This document shows, one piece after another, positions 54,647 to 63,982 of a DNA stretch of 64,000 bases. The notes under the pieces are model-generated. The model did not search any database, was not told where the DNA came from, and saw only the letters and a program-made list of their open reading frames with translations. Both the position numbers and the translations under genes were made by a program. The stretch comes from Mycobacterium sp. UM_WGJ. GTDB taxonomy: Bacteria > Actinomycetota > Actinomycetes > Mycobacteriales > Mycobacteriaceae. The stretch is from contig NZ_AUWR01000040.1 of the NCBI RefSeq assembly GCF_000455125.1, positions 44,556-108,555 of the forward strand, in the 5' to 3' direction. The first letter of the stretch is position 1; each line of letters opens with the position of its first letter.

Positions 54647-54674
54647 GACACGACGCAGCGTCCCGTTCGGTTCA
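54647..54674 (-). promoter_or_regulatory. SigL-type promoter of the degenerate sigma/fusion operon
   Basis: On the minus strand TGAACC (54669-54674), 16-nt spacer, CGTGTC (54647-54652). It is identical in both hexamers and spacing to the sigL promoter at 52606-52633. It lies 36 bp after the stop of the upstream protease-like gene. Confidence 0.78.
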
Positions 54675-54710
54675 GTGTCGCGCGCGCCGGGCTGCTGCGG
54701 TAGAGGCTTT

Positions 54711-55475
54711 TTACGTCGTGGTGACCAGCGTCAGCTGCCAGGCCTGCAGCCACGGCTTGATCAGCTGCGCCACGGAGGACTCGCGAGGCTCAGCGCAGGC
54801 CGTCTCGGGATCCTCGCCGTCGGACTCCGCGGTGAGGATGCCGACCGCTTCGGCGGTGCCGTCGGGGCGCATCCGGTAGGCGGGGCCACCGGAATCGCCG
54901 CAGGTGGTCGCCGCGGCGAACCTGACCTTGCCCTTGTCGCTGGCGGAAACCGGTCCGCACATCGGCTCACCGCTGCGGACGCCCAAATGACAGAGCGTGT
55001 CGCCGATGTTGACCCGCTCGGCCACGCCGCTCACCGGATGTCCATCGACCTCAGGGGACAGCGGGAACTTGTCCGGGTCGTCCAACGTGATCAGACCGAT
55101 GTTGTGGCCGTCTTTGCCGTCGTAGACGCTCTCGGTAAACGCCCCGACGGTGGGATAGAGGGCGCCGTTGTGGATGGACACCGTGCCCGAGCCGCCGGGC
55201 TTGTTGCAGTGCCCCGCCGACAACAGTCCCGGCCGGCCGTCCTTGCTGCGTACCAGGAAACCCGCGGTGCAGCTGGTGGCCTCGGAGCTGCCGGTAGAGG
55301 ACACATTGATGCCGACCCCGGGACCGATCGCCTCGACCGGCGGCTGCGGGATGAGCTGCTGCACCGGCTGGGCGCGGCTGACCCAGACCATGCCGGCCAA
55401 GACTGTTAATACGCCGCCCGCGATGGCTAGGCGCTTGAACAGGGTTTTGGGTGGGAGTCGTCGAAAGGCGGCCAC
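54711..55475 (-). CDS. Exported trypsin-like (S1 family) serine protease-like protein, paralogue
   Basis: A 254-residue protein with an N-terminal hydrophobic signal/anchor (LAIAGGVLTVLAGMVWVSRA). The domain has LLSAGHCNKPGG (His), NIGLITLDDPD (Asp) and CGDSGGPAYRM (Ser). It is the paralogue of the protein encoded at 40276-41061, sharing AIGPG(V)GINVS, GFLVR and GRPGLL. It should act in the cell envelope. It lies directly upstream of the SigL-like promoter of the degenerate operon on the same strand. Confidence 0.82.
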   Translation of the reverse strand: MAAFRRLPPKTLFKRLAIAGGVLTVLAGMVWVSRAQPVQQLIPQPPVEAIGPGVGINVSSTGSSEATSCTAGFLVRSKDGRPGLLSAGHCNKPGGSGTVSIHNGALYPTVGAFTESVYDGKDGHNIGLITLDDPDKFPLSPEVDGHPVSGVAERVNIGDTLCHLGVRSGEPMCGPVSASDKGKVRFAAATTCGDSGGPAYRMRPDGTAEAVGILTAESDGEDPETACAEPRESSVAQLIKPWLQAWQLTLVTTT

Positions 55476-55568
55476 TTAGGCGAGGGTACCGAGGGTGGGG
55501 CGGGTGTGGGGGTGGGGTGATTACGCGGAGGGTGAACATCCACCTGAGCAGGTGGGGATGTGGCGGGG

Positions 55569-56567
55569 TCAGCTGACCTCTGCCGGCACGTAGAGCGGAC
55601 GTAGCGTGATCAGGCTACGAGTCGTCGCGTCGGCGTTTTCATAGTTGTCGACTAAGGCCTTGGTCAGCTCCTGCAGAGTCCACAGTGCCAGCGGTACCGT
55701 TGAGCGGTCCGCCTCGTACCGGGCGTCCTTGGTGAAACCGCCAGTGCTCACGTAGAGCCCACGATCCTCGGGGTGTCTACCACCCAAGAATCCGCGAATG
55801 TCCTTGCTGCCCATCTGTCCCTTGCGGTGTTTGACCTCGACGACGATCCGGGGCCGTTCGAAGCCGAACCCGTCCGGCGAGGCCAGAATGTCACGGCCTA
55901 GATCCGACCCTGGCGGAGAAACCTGGGTTTTGTAGCCCATCGCCCTCAGAATTCCGGCAACCAATTCCTGCATCTGCGACCAATCCAGCGCGCTGACCCG
56001 GTCCTTGATCTGTTCGAACGCCAACGCAGGGAAGTCACGCAGCGGGTCGTCGGGCTCGACGGTGTCGTCCGATGGCGCGGGTGCTGAGGTGCCGTGCAGC
56101 AGGCTAAGCACTTCAGTGCGCACCACTTCGGAGAGCTGAAAGACTGTCAAAGTTGAGCCCAGGCTGTTCTTCGCCACCGGGCTCAAGTCATCGCGGTTCA
56201 ACTCGACGGTCTTCCAGGTGATGGGGCGGGCCAGGCCCATTCCCTGATCGGCCCAATCCTGGTGGAGCTCCGCCGGTCCGGTGACGGTACCGACCAGGTA
56301 GGTGCGGTTCTCCGGTGAATAGGTGATAACCCAGTCGTTGGCGGCGATTTCGTTGACAAACCGGTACACCTGCGCGGCGCTGACCACCGCCGCCTGTTCT
56401 TTGACGCCCGGCTCAGCCTCCCGGTAGGCCTTTGCCAGAGTTTTACGGTCGACGCCGGGTTTGGCGAGCGCAGCGATCTGCCGAAACCCGATGCCGGCTG
56501 CGCTGCGGTCACGGAAATCGTCGTAGCGCAGACCTCCGTCGCTGCGCACCATCCACATCGCAGTCAT
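55569..56567 (-). CDS. Mrr-like restriction endonuclease
   Basis: A 332-residue protein. The N-terminal ~170 residues look like a recognition or helical domain. The C-terminal half has the Mrr catalytic fold: MQELVAGILRAMGYKTQVSP, GSDLGRDILASPDG with the first Asp, and RIVVEVKHRKGQ with the E-x-K of PD-(D/E)xK. KDARYEADRS and LWTLQELTKAL complete the domain. Mrr enzymes often cut modified DNA. Its start overlaps the stop of the unknown gene upstream (ATGA). Confidence 0.87.
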   Translation of the reverse strand: MTAMWMVRSDGGLRYDDFRDRSAAGIGFRQIAALAKPGVDRKTLAKAYREAEPGVKEQAAVVSAAQVYRFVNEIAANDWVITYSPENRTYLVGTVTGPAELHQDWADQGMGLARPITWKTVELNRDDLSPVAKNSLGSTLTVFQLSEVVRTEVLSLLHGTSAPAPSDDTVEPDDPLRDFPALAFEQIKDRVSALDWSQMQELVAGILRAMGYKTQVSPPGSDLGRDILASPDGFGFERPRIVVEVKHRKGQMGSKDIRGFLGGRHPEDRGLYVSTGGFTKDARYEADRSTVPLALWTLQELTKALVDNYENADATTRSLITLRPLYVPAEVS

Positions 56568-57844
56568 CGGTCGACCTCCGGTTCCGGTGTCGCAGATGAT
56601 GCATCGTTGCCAACTGCTTCTTTTTGGTTGAACCGCTGCGCCATGAAGCCACGGATGTTGGACAGTCCCCGACCGGCAGCCGCGATGGCTTTTTCGGCGA
56701 CAGGCTTGGCTATCTCCACCGCCGCATCGACAGCCTCACGAACGCCCGGGGTCTCCATGTCCTTCCAGCCGTCGACCTGGTGGTGGCGCGCACTGGCGAA
56801 ATTGTCCAGCTCAGTTCGCAGGGTGTCGCGGTCGGTGGCAAGTTGATCGACCGCCCAGAACCGAAAGCCGTCGAGCGCCTCGGATCTTGCGATCGCATCG
56901 ACCACCTGGTGTGCCTTCTGATAGAGCTTGCCGTCCTCGGCCAGCTGGTAGGCCAGTAGTTCACGGGTGTGCTCGAGTACCTGCGGCAGATGATTCGGCT
57001 CAGTGGCTTCGACTCGGGCCAGGCGCAGCCGCTGCCACTTGTACAGCGACTCCTCGGCCACCACAAGCAGACTCAACGTCTCGCCAATGAAACTGTCGGC
57101 GATGGCGGCCCGCATCCTGTTCGCCCGGTCCTGTATCGACAACGTCGGGTCCAAGGTTTCCAGAACACGCCTGGCATGGTTGCGCAGCCGTTCGGTTGTG
57201 GCGTTCAGAGACGGACCTAAGCCCGCGATGGCATCCCAGTAGGCGTCAGGCAGCGATCCGTTCTTTTCCAGGTAGGACAGCTGCCGGGTGATGGTCAAAT
57301 TGTCAGCGAGGACGTCCCCGGCACGGTCGGCCTGAGCCAACTGAAGGATGGCTCCGACCTTGCTCTCCACCCGGTGGATCGAGTCGCTGACGTCGGAGAT
57401 CGCGGCCTTCAGTGCGACCTGCACCCCGATCATCTGCAGCGACACCAACTGCTGCGGGTCCAACATCGCAGGCCGCCACTGCAGCTGCTCGGTGAACTTG
57501 CTGTCGGCGCCGCGGGTCATCATTCGGAAGAAGCCGTCGGTTCCCGGAACCAGGTTGCCGCGCTGGATCGCTGCCAGGCTGTCCGGATGCAGTTGCACGA
57601 ACTTCCCGGCTTGCTGCAGCACCGCGGCGACACCAACGCCCAATCCGGCGGCGTTGGTCAGTGCCGCCTTGTCGATAGCAGCGACCTGGACCGCGTTACC
57701 GGAAGATTCTCGCAGCCGCTCCAAATAGGCCTCCACGGCCTCCGGGTCGCCGCCGACAAGTAAGCCCTCCGGTTGCTGCATCACGACGACCTCGCCGGGA
57801 GTGACGGTGGCGGGCAGGGCGGCGACGTCGTCGTCGTCAGTCAC
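56564..57844 (-). CDS. Unknown protein coupled to the Mrr-like nuclease
   Basis: A 426-residue, mostly helical protein without signal peptide. The first ~100 residues contain VVVMQQPEGLLVGGDPEAVE and a glycine-rich hydrophobic segment (AAGLGVGVAAVLQQAGKFVQ). Residues 130-360 look like long helices with coiled-coil character. The end is polar. I do not recognise the family. Overlap with the nuclease gene and divergence from a DUF4011 helicase suggest a component of the same defence locus. The 204-bp gap to the helicase holds no feature I can name. Confidence 0.6.
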   Translation of the reverse strand: MTDDDDVAALPATVTPGEVVVMQQPEGLLVGGDPEAVEAYLERLRESSGNAVQVAAIDKAALTNAAGLGVGVAAVLQQAGKFVQLHPDSLAAIQRGNLVPGTDGFFRMMTRGADSKFTEQLQWRPAMLDPQQLVSLQMIGVQVALKAAISDVSDSIHRVESKVGAILQLAQADRAGDVLADNLTITRQLSYLEKNGSLPDAYWDAIAGLGPSLNATTERLRNHARRVLETLDPTLSIQDRANRMRAAIADSFIGETLSLLVVAEESLYKWQRLRLARVEATEPNHLPQVLEHTRELLAYQLAEDGKLYQKAHQVVDAIARSEALDGFRFWAVDQLATDRDTLRTELDNFASARHHQVDGWKDMETPGVREAVDAAVEIAKPVAEKAIAAAGRGLSNIRGFMAQRFNQKEAVGNDASSATPEPEVDR

Positions 57845-58048
57845 GGGGTACCTCCGGGGGTGGGTTTTCGCTGAGTGTACGTAGGGCCGGGAACACGGGA
57901 GGTCCGCTCGGGTTGCGAGATGTCACTCCGAACGTATAGGCCGGCGACGCGCATGTAAGGCTTTCATTCGCCTGTCAGGACCTCCCTCTAGGCTGCTGCC
58001 AAAGCGACGCCGGTGTCGTCGGTGCCGCCTTGCCTCAAGGAGCTCAGG

Positions 58049-61000
58049 GTGACCGATGCCGACCATCGCGCACAACCGGCCGAAGCGCCCTATGGTCGGC
58101 ACGCCAAGGTAGAGCCGGCCGACGTTGATTCGCTGGCAGAAGCCAAGACCCCGGCTATCGGCCCAAGCATCGAGATCCATGCGGTCACTGACTTGAGCTA
58201 CCCAATGGCGCACTGCCGCATCCCGGTGATCGACCACCTTGCGGTCGACAACGCCGGCGACGAGTTGCGCGGGGCGGTGCTGCAACTAGAGGTCACCAGC
58301 GCCGACGGCTCCCACGGCGGCCCAAAAGAGATTCACCTGGATCTCGCGGCCCACTCGCCAACTATCTTGCGCGATGTTGCCCTGCTGCTCGACCCGGCCT
58401 CGATGCTCGCCGCCGACGAGCCACGGCCAGGCACGATCCGGGCCGTGCTGCGCGACGTCCACGGCTCCGTGCGCGCCGAGGCGGAAAAGGACGTCACGAT
58501 CTTGGCCGGCAACCAGTGGAAGGCCCGCCCTCTGCAGCTGGCCCTGGAGATGTTGGCAGCCCACGTCCAACCCAACGCCGCCGCCGTCACCGCGCTGATG
58601 GTCAAGGTGTCCGATCGGCTGCAGGCGCTCACCGGAAACTCGGCGCTCGATGGGTACCAAAGTGACGAGCCGGCCCGAGTTGACGCTATCGCCCAGTCGG
58701 TGTTCGAGACCATCCGCGACTGCGATGTGCGTTATGCCGAACCGCCGGCCAGCTGGGGTTTGGAGGGCCAGAAGGTCCGCACGCCCGCGGAGGTGCTTGA
58801 GGGCCGGCTCGGCACCTGCCTGGACACCACCCTGACGATGGCCGCAGTGCTGGAGCAGGCCGGGATCAATTCGACCATCTGGGTGCTCCATGGTCACGCG
58901 TTTCTCGGCTATTGGCGAATGGACTCTGCGCTGCCCAACGTGTCGACCACCGAGGCTATCGACGTGGTGAACCTCGTCGAACTGGATCAGATCAGGCTCG
59001 TGGAAACCACCATGCTCACCGGTGGGGCGCAAGCCGCCGAGTTCAGCGCCGCGACCGCCAATCCGCGAGCCAAGCACCTATCCGCGGACCTGTCGAACAT
59101 CCTCGGGATCACCGATATTCGCCGAGCCCGCGCCGCCCGGATCTACCCGTTGCCCAGCCACGCCGCAGACGTGGATGGCAACATCACCGTCGTCGAATAT
59201 CAACCGGGCGCCGGCCCGGTCATCGCCCCGTACGTGCGTCCCGAGACGGTCCAACAGAGGCCGCAGGAGGCCGTGCCGGAGCGGGTGCGGCAGTGGAAGA
59301 ACGCGCTGCTGGACTTGAGCCTGCGTAATCGCCTGATCAACTACACCGAGCGAGCCGGTTTCGCGCTGGCGATACCCGGCCCGGCGCTGGCCCGCTTCGA
59401 AGACGACATCAACGCCGGGGTCAGCATCAAGCTGCTGGCCTCCGACGAAGTCAGCAGTGTGGATGCAGCGCGAGGCATCCGCTACGGCCGGGAGCTGCCC
59501 GAGGATGAGCGCACTGCGCTGCTGGCCGACAAACATAGCGCTTACCTCGACGTCACCGCCGCAGCGTACAAGTCCCGGCTGCGCAACCTGGCCTACAAAG
59601 CCAAGACGATCACGCAGGAGACCGGCGCCAACAATCTCTACCTGGCGTTCGGGATGCTCAACTGGCGCTTCGGTGATCGCGAGCTACGCTCCCCGGTGGT
59701 GCTGGTACCTGTGAATCTGTCCACGACCAACCGCGGTGACCGCTATGTGCTCAGCATCGACGAGGCCGGCGTGTCCACCCCCAACTACTGCCTGATCGAA
59801 AAGCTACGGGTCAGTTTCGGTTTGGACATCCCTGAGCTGGCCAACCCCGCTGAGGACGCCTCCGGGATCGACTTGGCCGGAACGTTCGAGGCCGTGCGGC
59901 GCGCGATTGCGGCCGCCGGCCTGCCGTTCCGAGTCGAGGAAGGCGCGCAGCTGGCGATCCTGCAGTTCGCGAAATTCCCGCTGTGGAAAGACCTGGATGA
60001 GTCGTGGGCGGCACTGGCCGACAACAGCCTGGTGCGCCACCTGATCGACACCCCGCTGGCCGCCTACACCGACCCGGTGCCGGCAGTCGAGGGCGTCGAC
60101 CTTAACGAGCTGCGGCCCCAGATGCCGGTGCCGGCGGACTCCTCGCAGCTGCAAGCGATCGCCGAAGCGGTCGCTGGACGCACCTTCGTGTTGGAGGGCC
60201 CGCCGGGAACCGGCAAATCGCAGACAATCACCAACCTGTTGGCCCACGCCATGGCCTCCGGACGGAAGGTGCTGTTCGTCGCGGAGAAGAAGGCCGCTCT
60301 GGACGTGGTCAAAAAACGGCTGGATGCCGTTGGGCTCGGTGAACTGTCGCTGAACCTGCACGACAAATCGGCCCGCCCGGCCGCGGTGCGCGAACAGATT
60401 AAGACCGCACTGGAGCTGCGGGTCAACGCCGATACCGAACGGCTGCGCACCAACCAGCAGATCGCCGCGGCGGCGCGCACCACATTGGCCCGCTACGCCG
60501 AACGGCTGCATGCCAAGAACGCTGCCGGGCTGTCGGCCTATACCGCCCGCTCCAAAGAGCTGGCCGCCGACCGTGATGTTGCCGCCCTGGAGGTGCCTCG
60601 CGAACTGGTGGCCACTGCGAGCCCGGAGACGATGACGCAGATCGGGGAGTTGCTGCGGGCACTGCCGGCGGTGGCCGAACTCGCCCGGCCCAGTGCCGAT
60701 CATCCGTGGGGATTGCTGGATGCGGTTCCGGCGGATACCTCGCAGACATACCGTGCCGTAGTCGAATTCGATGCAGAACTAGCCGGGTTGATCGACGAAG
60801 GGCAGCGTCATGGCATCGGGTTGGCCCAGCTTGACCGGGCCGGCGAGCCGGGCATCTTCGCCGGCTGGGCTCGGTTGGCCAGCGCGCCCCGGTATCCGCT
60901 GGCCGGCATCGACGCCCTGAACACCGCAGCCTGGGCTGCTGAGCTGACCGCGCTCGGGCAGCTGCTGGCCGGCTTGTCGGCACAGCGGCCGGGCTGGCTG

Positions 61001-63982
61001 GACACCGCCGGCCCGCAGGCGATGGACTTGGACATCCCCGCGATTCACGCCGCCGCGCTGGCGGCCGACGAGTCCGGGTTCTTCGGGCGCAAGAAGCGGC
61101 GCCGCGCGGTGCTGGCGCAGTTGGCCGACGTGCTGGTGGTCGACGAGGCCAGTAGCGACCTCAAGGGCCTGTCGACCGGCACCGCCGCGATGGCCGAAAC
61201 CCACGCGCTGGTCAGCGATCTGCGTCAGCGGGTGACCCGGCTGCCGGTCACCCTGCTCGACGGCGACTGGAATCCGCTGATTCCCGAGACTGCCGCGCAG
61301 CTGCGGGCCGGGCTGGACTGGCTGGTGTGGCTGGTGGACGTTCTCAGCGCCGCCGGTCCGCATGTCGCCGACTTGCGCGACTTCTACGCCCGCACTCCCG
61401 TCGGGACACTGGCCGGGCCGCTGGACCGGCTCGGTACCGCCTGGAGCGCGTTCAGTCAGGCCAGCGGGGTGACGCTCGATGCACAGCGGGATTGGGCCGG
61501 CGGTGCGTTCTTCGACCGGTGGTGGGCTGGCCGCGGTGCGCGACGGCTGGAAACCCCTGCTGCACTGGAATCTTGGCTGGGGCTGGTCAGCCATCTCGAG
61601 CCGCTGCGCGCCGCCGCCATGACCTCCGCGCGTGCGGCGATCCTGACCGGGCAAGTGTTGCCCGAGGACGCCGCGCTGGGATACGAACGCGGGTTAGCCG
61701 CGGTGTCGGTCACCGAACGTCTGGACGCCAACGCCTTGGTCGGGTTCGACGTTGCCGCCCACGGCAAGACGATCCAGCGGTTCACCGATGCCACCCGTGC
61801 CATTCGTGAGGAACTGCCGAGGGCGATCCCGGCGGCGCTGCTGGCCGAGCGTCGGTTCGACTCGTGGTCGGAGAGCGGTCAGGTCGGCGGGCTGCGCCGG
61901 CAACTGGAACGCAAACGCGGCGGCATGAGCATCCGTGCGCTGCTGGACAACTTCGGCGAGCTGATCACCACGATCATGCCGTGCACGTTGATGAGCCCGG
62001 ACTCGGTGGCCCGGTTCTTCCCCGCCAAGCCCGGGCTGTTCGACATTGTGGTCTTCGATGAGGCCTCCCAGGTACGCGTCGCGGACGCGGTCGGGGCGAT
62101 GGGCCGCTGCCGCTCGGTGGTGGTGGTCGGTGACAGCAAGCAGATGCCGCCGACCAGCTTCGCCGAGGTCGGCATCAGCGATGACGACGAAGATTACAGT
62201 CCCGACAACGTAGTTGATGAGGAGTCGATTCTCACCGAATGTGTGCAATCCCAGGTGCCACGCCAATGGCTGTCCTGGCATTACCGCAGCCAGGACGAGG
62301 CACTGATCGCGTTCTCCAACCAGAACTACTATGAGGGCCGGCTGGCCTCGTTCCCGGCGCCGCGGGCCGGTGGCTCAGGGTATGGGGTCTCGCTGGTGCG
62401 GGTCGACGGTGTGTTTGAGCGCTCCGGCAAGGGAAAGACGCTGCGCACCAATCGGGTCGAAGCCGAGCGGATCGTCGCCGATATCCGGCAGCGCTTCGCG
62501 CTGTCGCCCTCGGTGGCGCCGTCGCTGGGTGTGGTCACCTTCAACGCCCAGCAGCGTGACTTCATTGAGAACCTGCTGCGCGACTCCGGTGATGACCGGC
62601 TGGTGGCGGCTTTGGATGAGCCTGATGGGCTGTTCGTGAAGAACCTGGAGAACGTCCAGGGCGACGAGCGGGACACGATTCTGTTTTCGGTGGCGTTTAG
62701 CGCCAACGACAAAGGTGTGGTGCCGCTGAACTTCGGCCCGCTGTCCCGCCCCGGCGGGGAGCGACGGTTGAATGTGGCGATCACTCGGGCCCGACGGGAA
62801 GTGGTGCTGTACGCCAGCTTTGACCCGTCCGCACTTCGTGCCGAAGAGACCAGCCAGGTCGGCACCAAACACCTCAAGGCCTACTTGGAGATGGCCGCCC
62901 GCGGCGTTGATGCACTGGGCGGGGGAGGCCGGCGGCAACCGGTCTTCGACAACCACCGCGACGATATCGCTGCTACTTTGCGGTCTTGCGGCTTAACGGT
63001 GGCGGCTGATGTCGGGTTGTCGGATTTCCGGGTGGACCTCGTGCTCTCCGATCCTGCCGCACCCGACGAGCCACTGGTCGCGGTGCTGCTGGACGGGCCG
63101 GGCTGGTATTCGCGGCGCACGGTCGCCGACCGTGACGGTCTGCCGGTCGACGTTTTGAGCGGGCTGTTGAAATGGCCGGCGGTGGAACGGGTCTGGCTGC
63201 CGGAATGGCTGCAGAGTCGGGACGCGACGGTGGCGCGATTACGACGGGCGGTGGAAGAGGCGCGGGAGCGGAAGATGGCGTCTATTGAGGCGGTGCCTCC
63301 GCCCGAGCTGGCCGCGCCGGTGGTGTCGGCGCCCGACCCGGTGGTCGAGGAGGAGCGGGAGCTGGCGCCGCTGCGTTCGGCACCTGTTGTTGCCGCACCG
63401 GCGCCGCGGCGGCACCCGATGTTGCAGACCTTCCGGGAGTGGGAACCGGTAGTGGCCGGTGACATCAGTGTGCTGGACAACCTGCAGGCGGATTATCTGA
63501 AGCAGATGGTGCGCGGCGTGATTCGCGACGTAATCGCCGCCGAGGGGCCGATCCACCCCGACCGGCTGGCCAAACTGGTGGCCGGAGCATTCGGGCTGAA
63601 TCGGGTGGCGGAGAGCCGCCGCAAGGCAATCCGGCAGCTGGTGCCGTCGGAGTATCGCCGCTCGTCCGATCGCGAAGCCTTCTACTGGCCTACCGATGTT
63701 GACCCGTCAGCTTGGCGGGCGGTGCGGTGCCCGGTCGACGGCGAGAGCCGTCCGATTGACGAGGTCAGCTTGATTGAGATCGGTAACGCGATGCTGGTGA
63801 TCGCGGAGCAGACCGGCGGGATCGAGGCCGAGGAACTCAAGCGCGAGGCGCTGGGGCTGTTTGGAGGGAAGCGGATGACGGCGGGGATTGAGGCGCGGTT
63901 GGGGGAGGCATTACGCGCGGCTCAGGCCAGGTCCCTATTGGTGGAAGGGCGATCAGGGCTGATACAACGTGCATCTTCTTGA
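58049..63982 (+). CDS. DUF4011 superfamily-1 helicase with nuclease-like and DUF3320 C-terminal parts (Hhe-like defence protein)
   Basis: A 1977-residue protein. The GTG at 58049 has AAGGAG at 58037-58042, 6 nt upstream. In order: a transglutaminase-like motif at about residues 250-290 (LGTCLDTTLTMAAVLEQAG with Cys257; VLHGHAFLGYW with His283); DUF4011 from about residue 410 (NALLDLSLRNRLINYTE); a helicase core with Walker A GPPGTGKS (Lys723) and motif II VVFDEASQV (Asp1337); C-terminal helicase motif AITRARREVVLYASF; a Vsr/MTES_1575 nuclease-like segment around 1650-1740 (LSDFRVDLVL, VAVLLDGPGWYSRRTVADRD); then DUF3320 to near the end. This is the architecture reported for an anti-phage helicase-nuclease system (DUF4011-helicase-Vsr). 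It ends 18 bp before the window edge. Confidence 0.88.
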   Translation: MTDADHRAQPAEAPYGRHAKVEPADVDSLAEAKTPAIGPSIEIHAVTDLSYPMAHCRIPVIDHLAVDNAGDELRGAVLQLEVTSADGSHGGPKEIHLDLAAHSPTILRDVALLLDPASMLAADEPRPGTIRAVLRDVHGSVRAEAEKDVTILAGNQWKARPLQLALEMLAAHVQPNAAAVTALMVKVSDRLQALTGNSALDGYQSDEPARVDAIAQSVFETIRDCDVRYAEPPASWGLEGQKVRTPAEVLEGRLGTCLDTTLTMAAVLEQAGINSTIWVLHGHAFLGYWRMDSALPNVSTTEAIDVVNLVELDQIRLVETTMLTGGAQAAEFSAATANPRAKHLSADLSNILGITDIRRARAARIYPLPSHAADVDGNITVVEYQPGAGPVIAPYVRPETVQQRPQEAVPERVRQWKNALLDLSLRNRLINYTERAGFALAIPGPALARFEDDINAGVSIKLLASDEVSSVDAARGIRYGRELPEDERTALLADKHSAYLDVTAAAYKSRLRNLAYKAKTITQETGANNLYLAFGMLNWRFGDRELRSPVVLVPVNLSTTNRGDRYVLSIDEAGVSTPNYCLIEKLRVSFGLDIPELANPAEDASGIDLAGTFEAVRRAIAAAGLPFRVEEGAQLAILQFAKFPLWKDLDESWAALADNSLVRHLIDTPLAAYTDPVPAVEGVDLNELRPQMPVPADSSQLQAIAEAVAGRTFVLEGPPGTGKSQTITNLLAHAMASGRKVLFVAEKKAALDVVKKRLDAVGLGELSLNLHDKSARPAAVREQIKTALELRVNADTERLRTNQQIAAAARTTLARYAERLHAKNAAGLSAYTARSKELAADRDVAALEVPRELVATASPETMTQIGELLRALPAVAELARPSADHPWGLLDAVPADTSQTYRAVVEFDAELAGLIDEGQRHGIGLAQLDRAGEPGIFAGWARLASAPRYPLAGIDALNTAAWAAELTALGQLLAGLSAQRPGWLDTAGPQAMDLDIPAIHAAALAADESGFFGRKKRRRAVLAQLADVLVVDEASSDLKGLSTGTAAMAETHALVSDLRQRVTRLPVTLLDGDWNPLIPETAAQLRAGLDWLVWLVDVLSAAGPHVADLRDFYARTPVGTLAGPLDRLGTAWSAFSQASGVTLDAQRDWAGGAFFDRWWAGRGARRLETPAALESWLGLVSHLEPLRAAAMTSARAAILTGQVLPEDAALGYERGLAAVSVTERLDANALVGFDVAAHGKTIQRFTDATRAIREELPRAIPAALLAERRFDSWSESGQVGGLRRQLERKRGGMSIRALLDNFGELITTIMPCTLMSPDSVARFFPAKPGLFDIVVFDEASQVRVADAVGAMGRCRSVVVVGDSKQMPPTSFAEVGISDDDEDYSPDNVVDEESILTECVQSQVPRQWLSWHYRSQDEALIAFSNQNYYEGRLASFPAPRAGGSGYGVSLVRVDGVFERSGKGKTLRTNRVEAERIVADIRQRFALSPSVAPSLGVVTFNAQQRDFIENLLRDSGDDRLVAALDEPDGLFVKNLENVQGDERDTILFSVAFSANDKGVVPLNFGPLSRPGGERRLNVAITRARREVVLYASFDPSALRAEETSQVGTKHLKAYLEMAARGVDALGGGGRRQPVFDNHRDDIAATLRSCGLTVAADVGLSDFRVDLVLSDPAAPDEPLVAVLLDGPGWYSRRTVADRDGLPVDVLSGLLKWPAVERVWLPEWLQSRDATVARLRRAVEEARERKMASIEAVPPPELAAPVVSAPDPVVEEERELAPLRSAPVVAAPAPRRHPMLQTFREWEPVVAGDISVLDNLQADYLKQMVRGVIRDVIAAEGPIHPDRLAKLVAGAFGLNRVAESRRKAIRQLVPSEYRRSSDREAFYWPTDVDPSAWRAVRCPVDGESRPIDEVSLIEIGNAMLVIAEQTGGIEAEELKREALGLFGGKRMTAGIEARLGEALRAAQARSLLVEGRSGLIQRASS

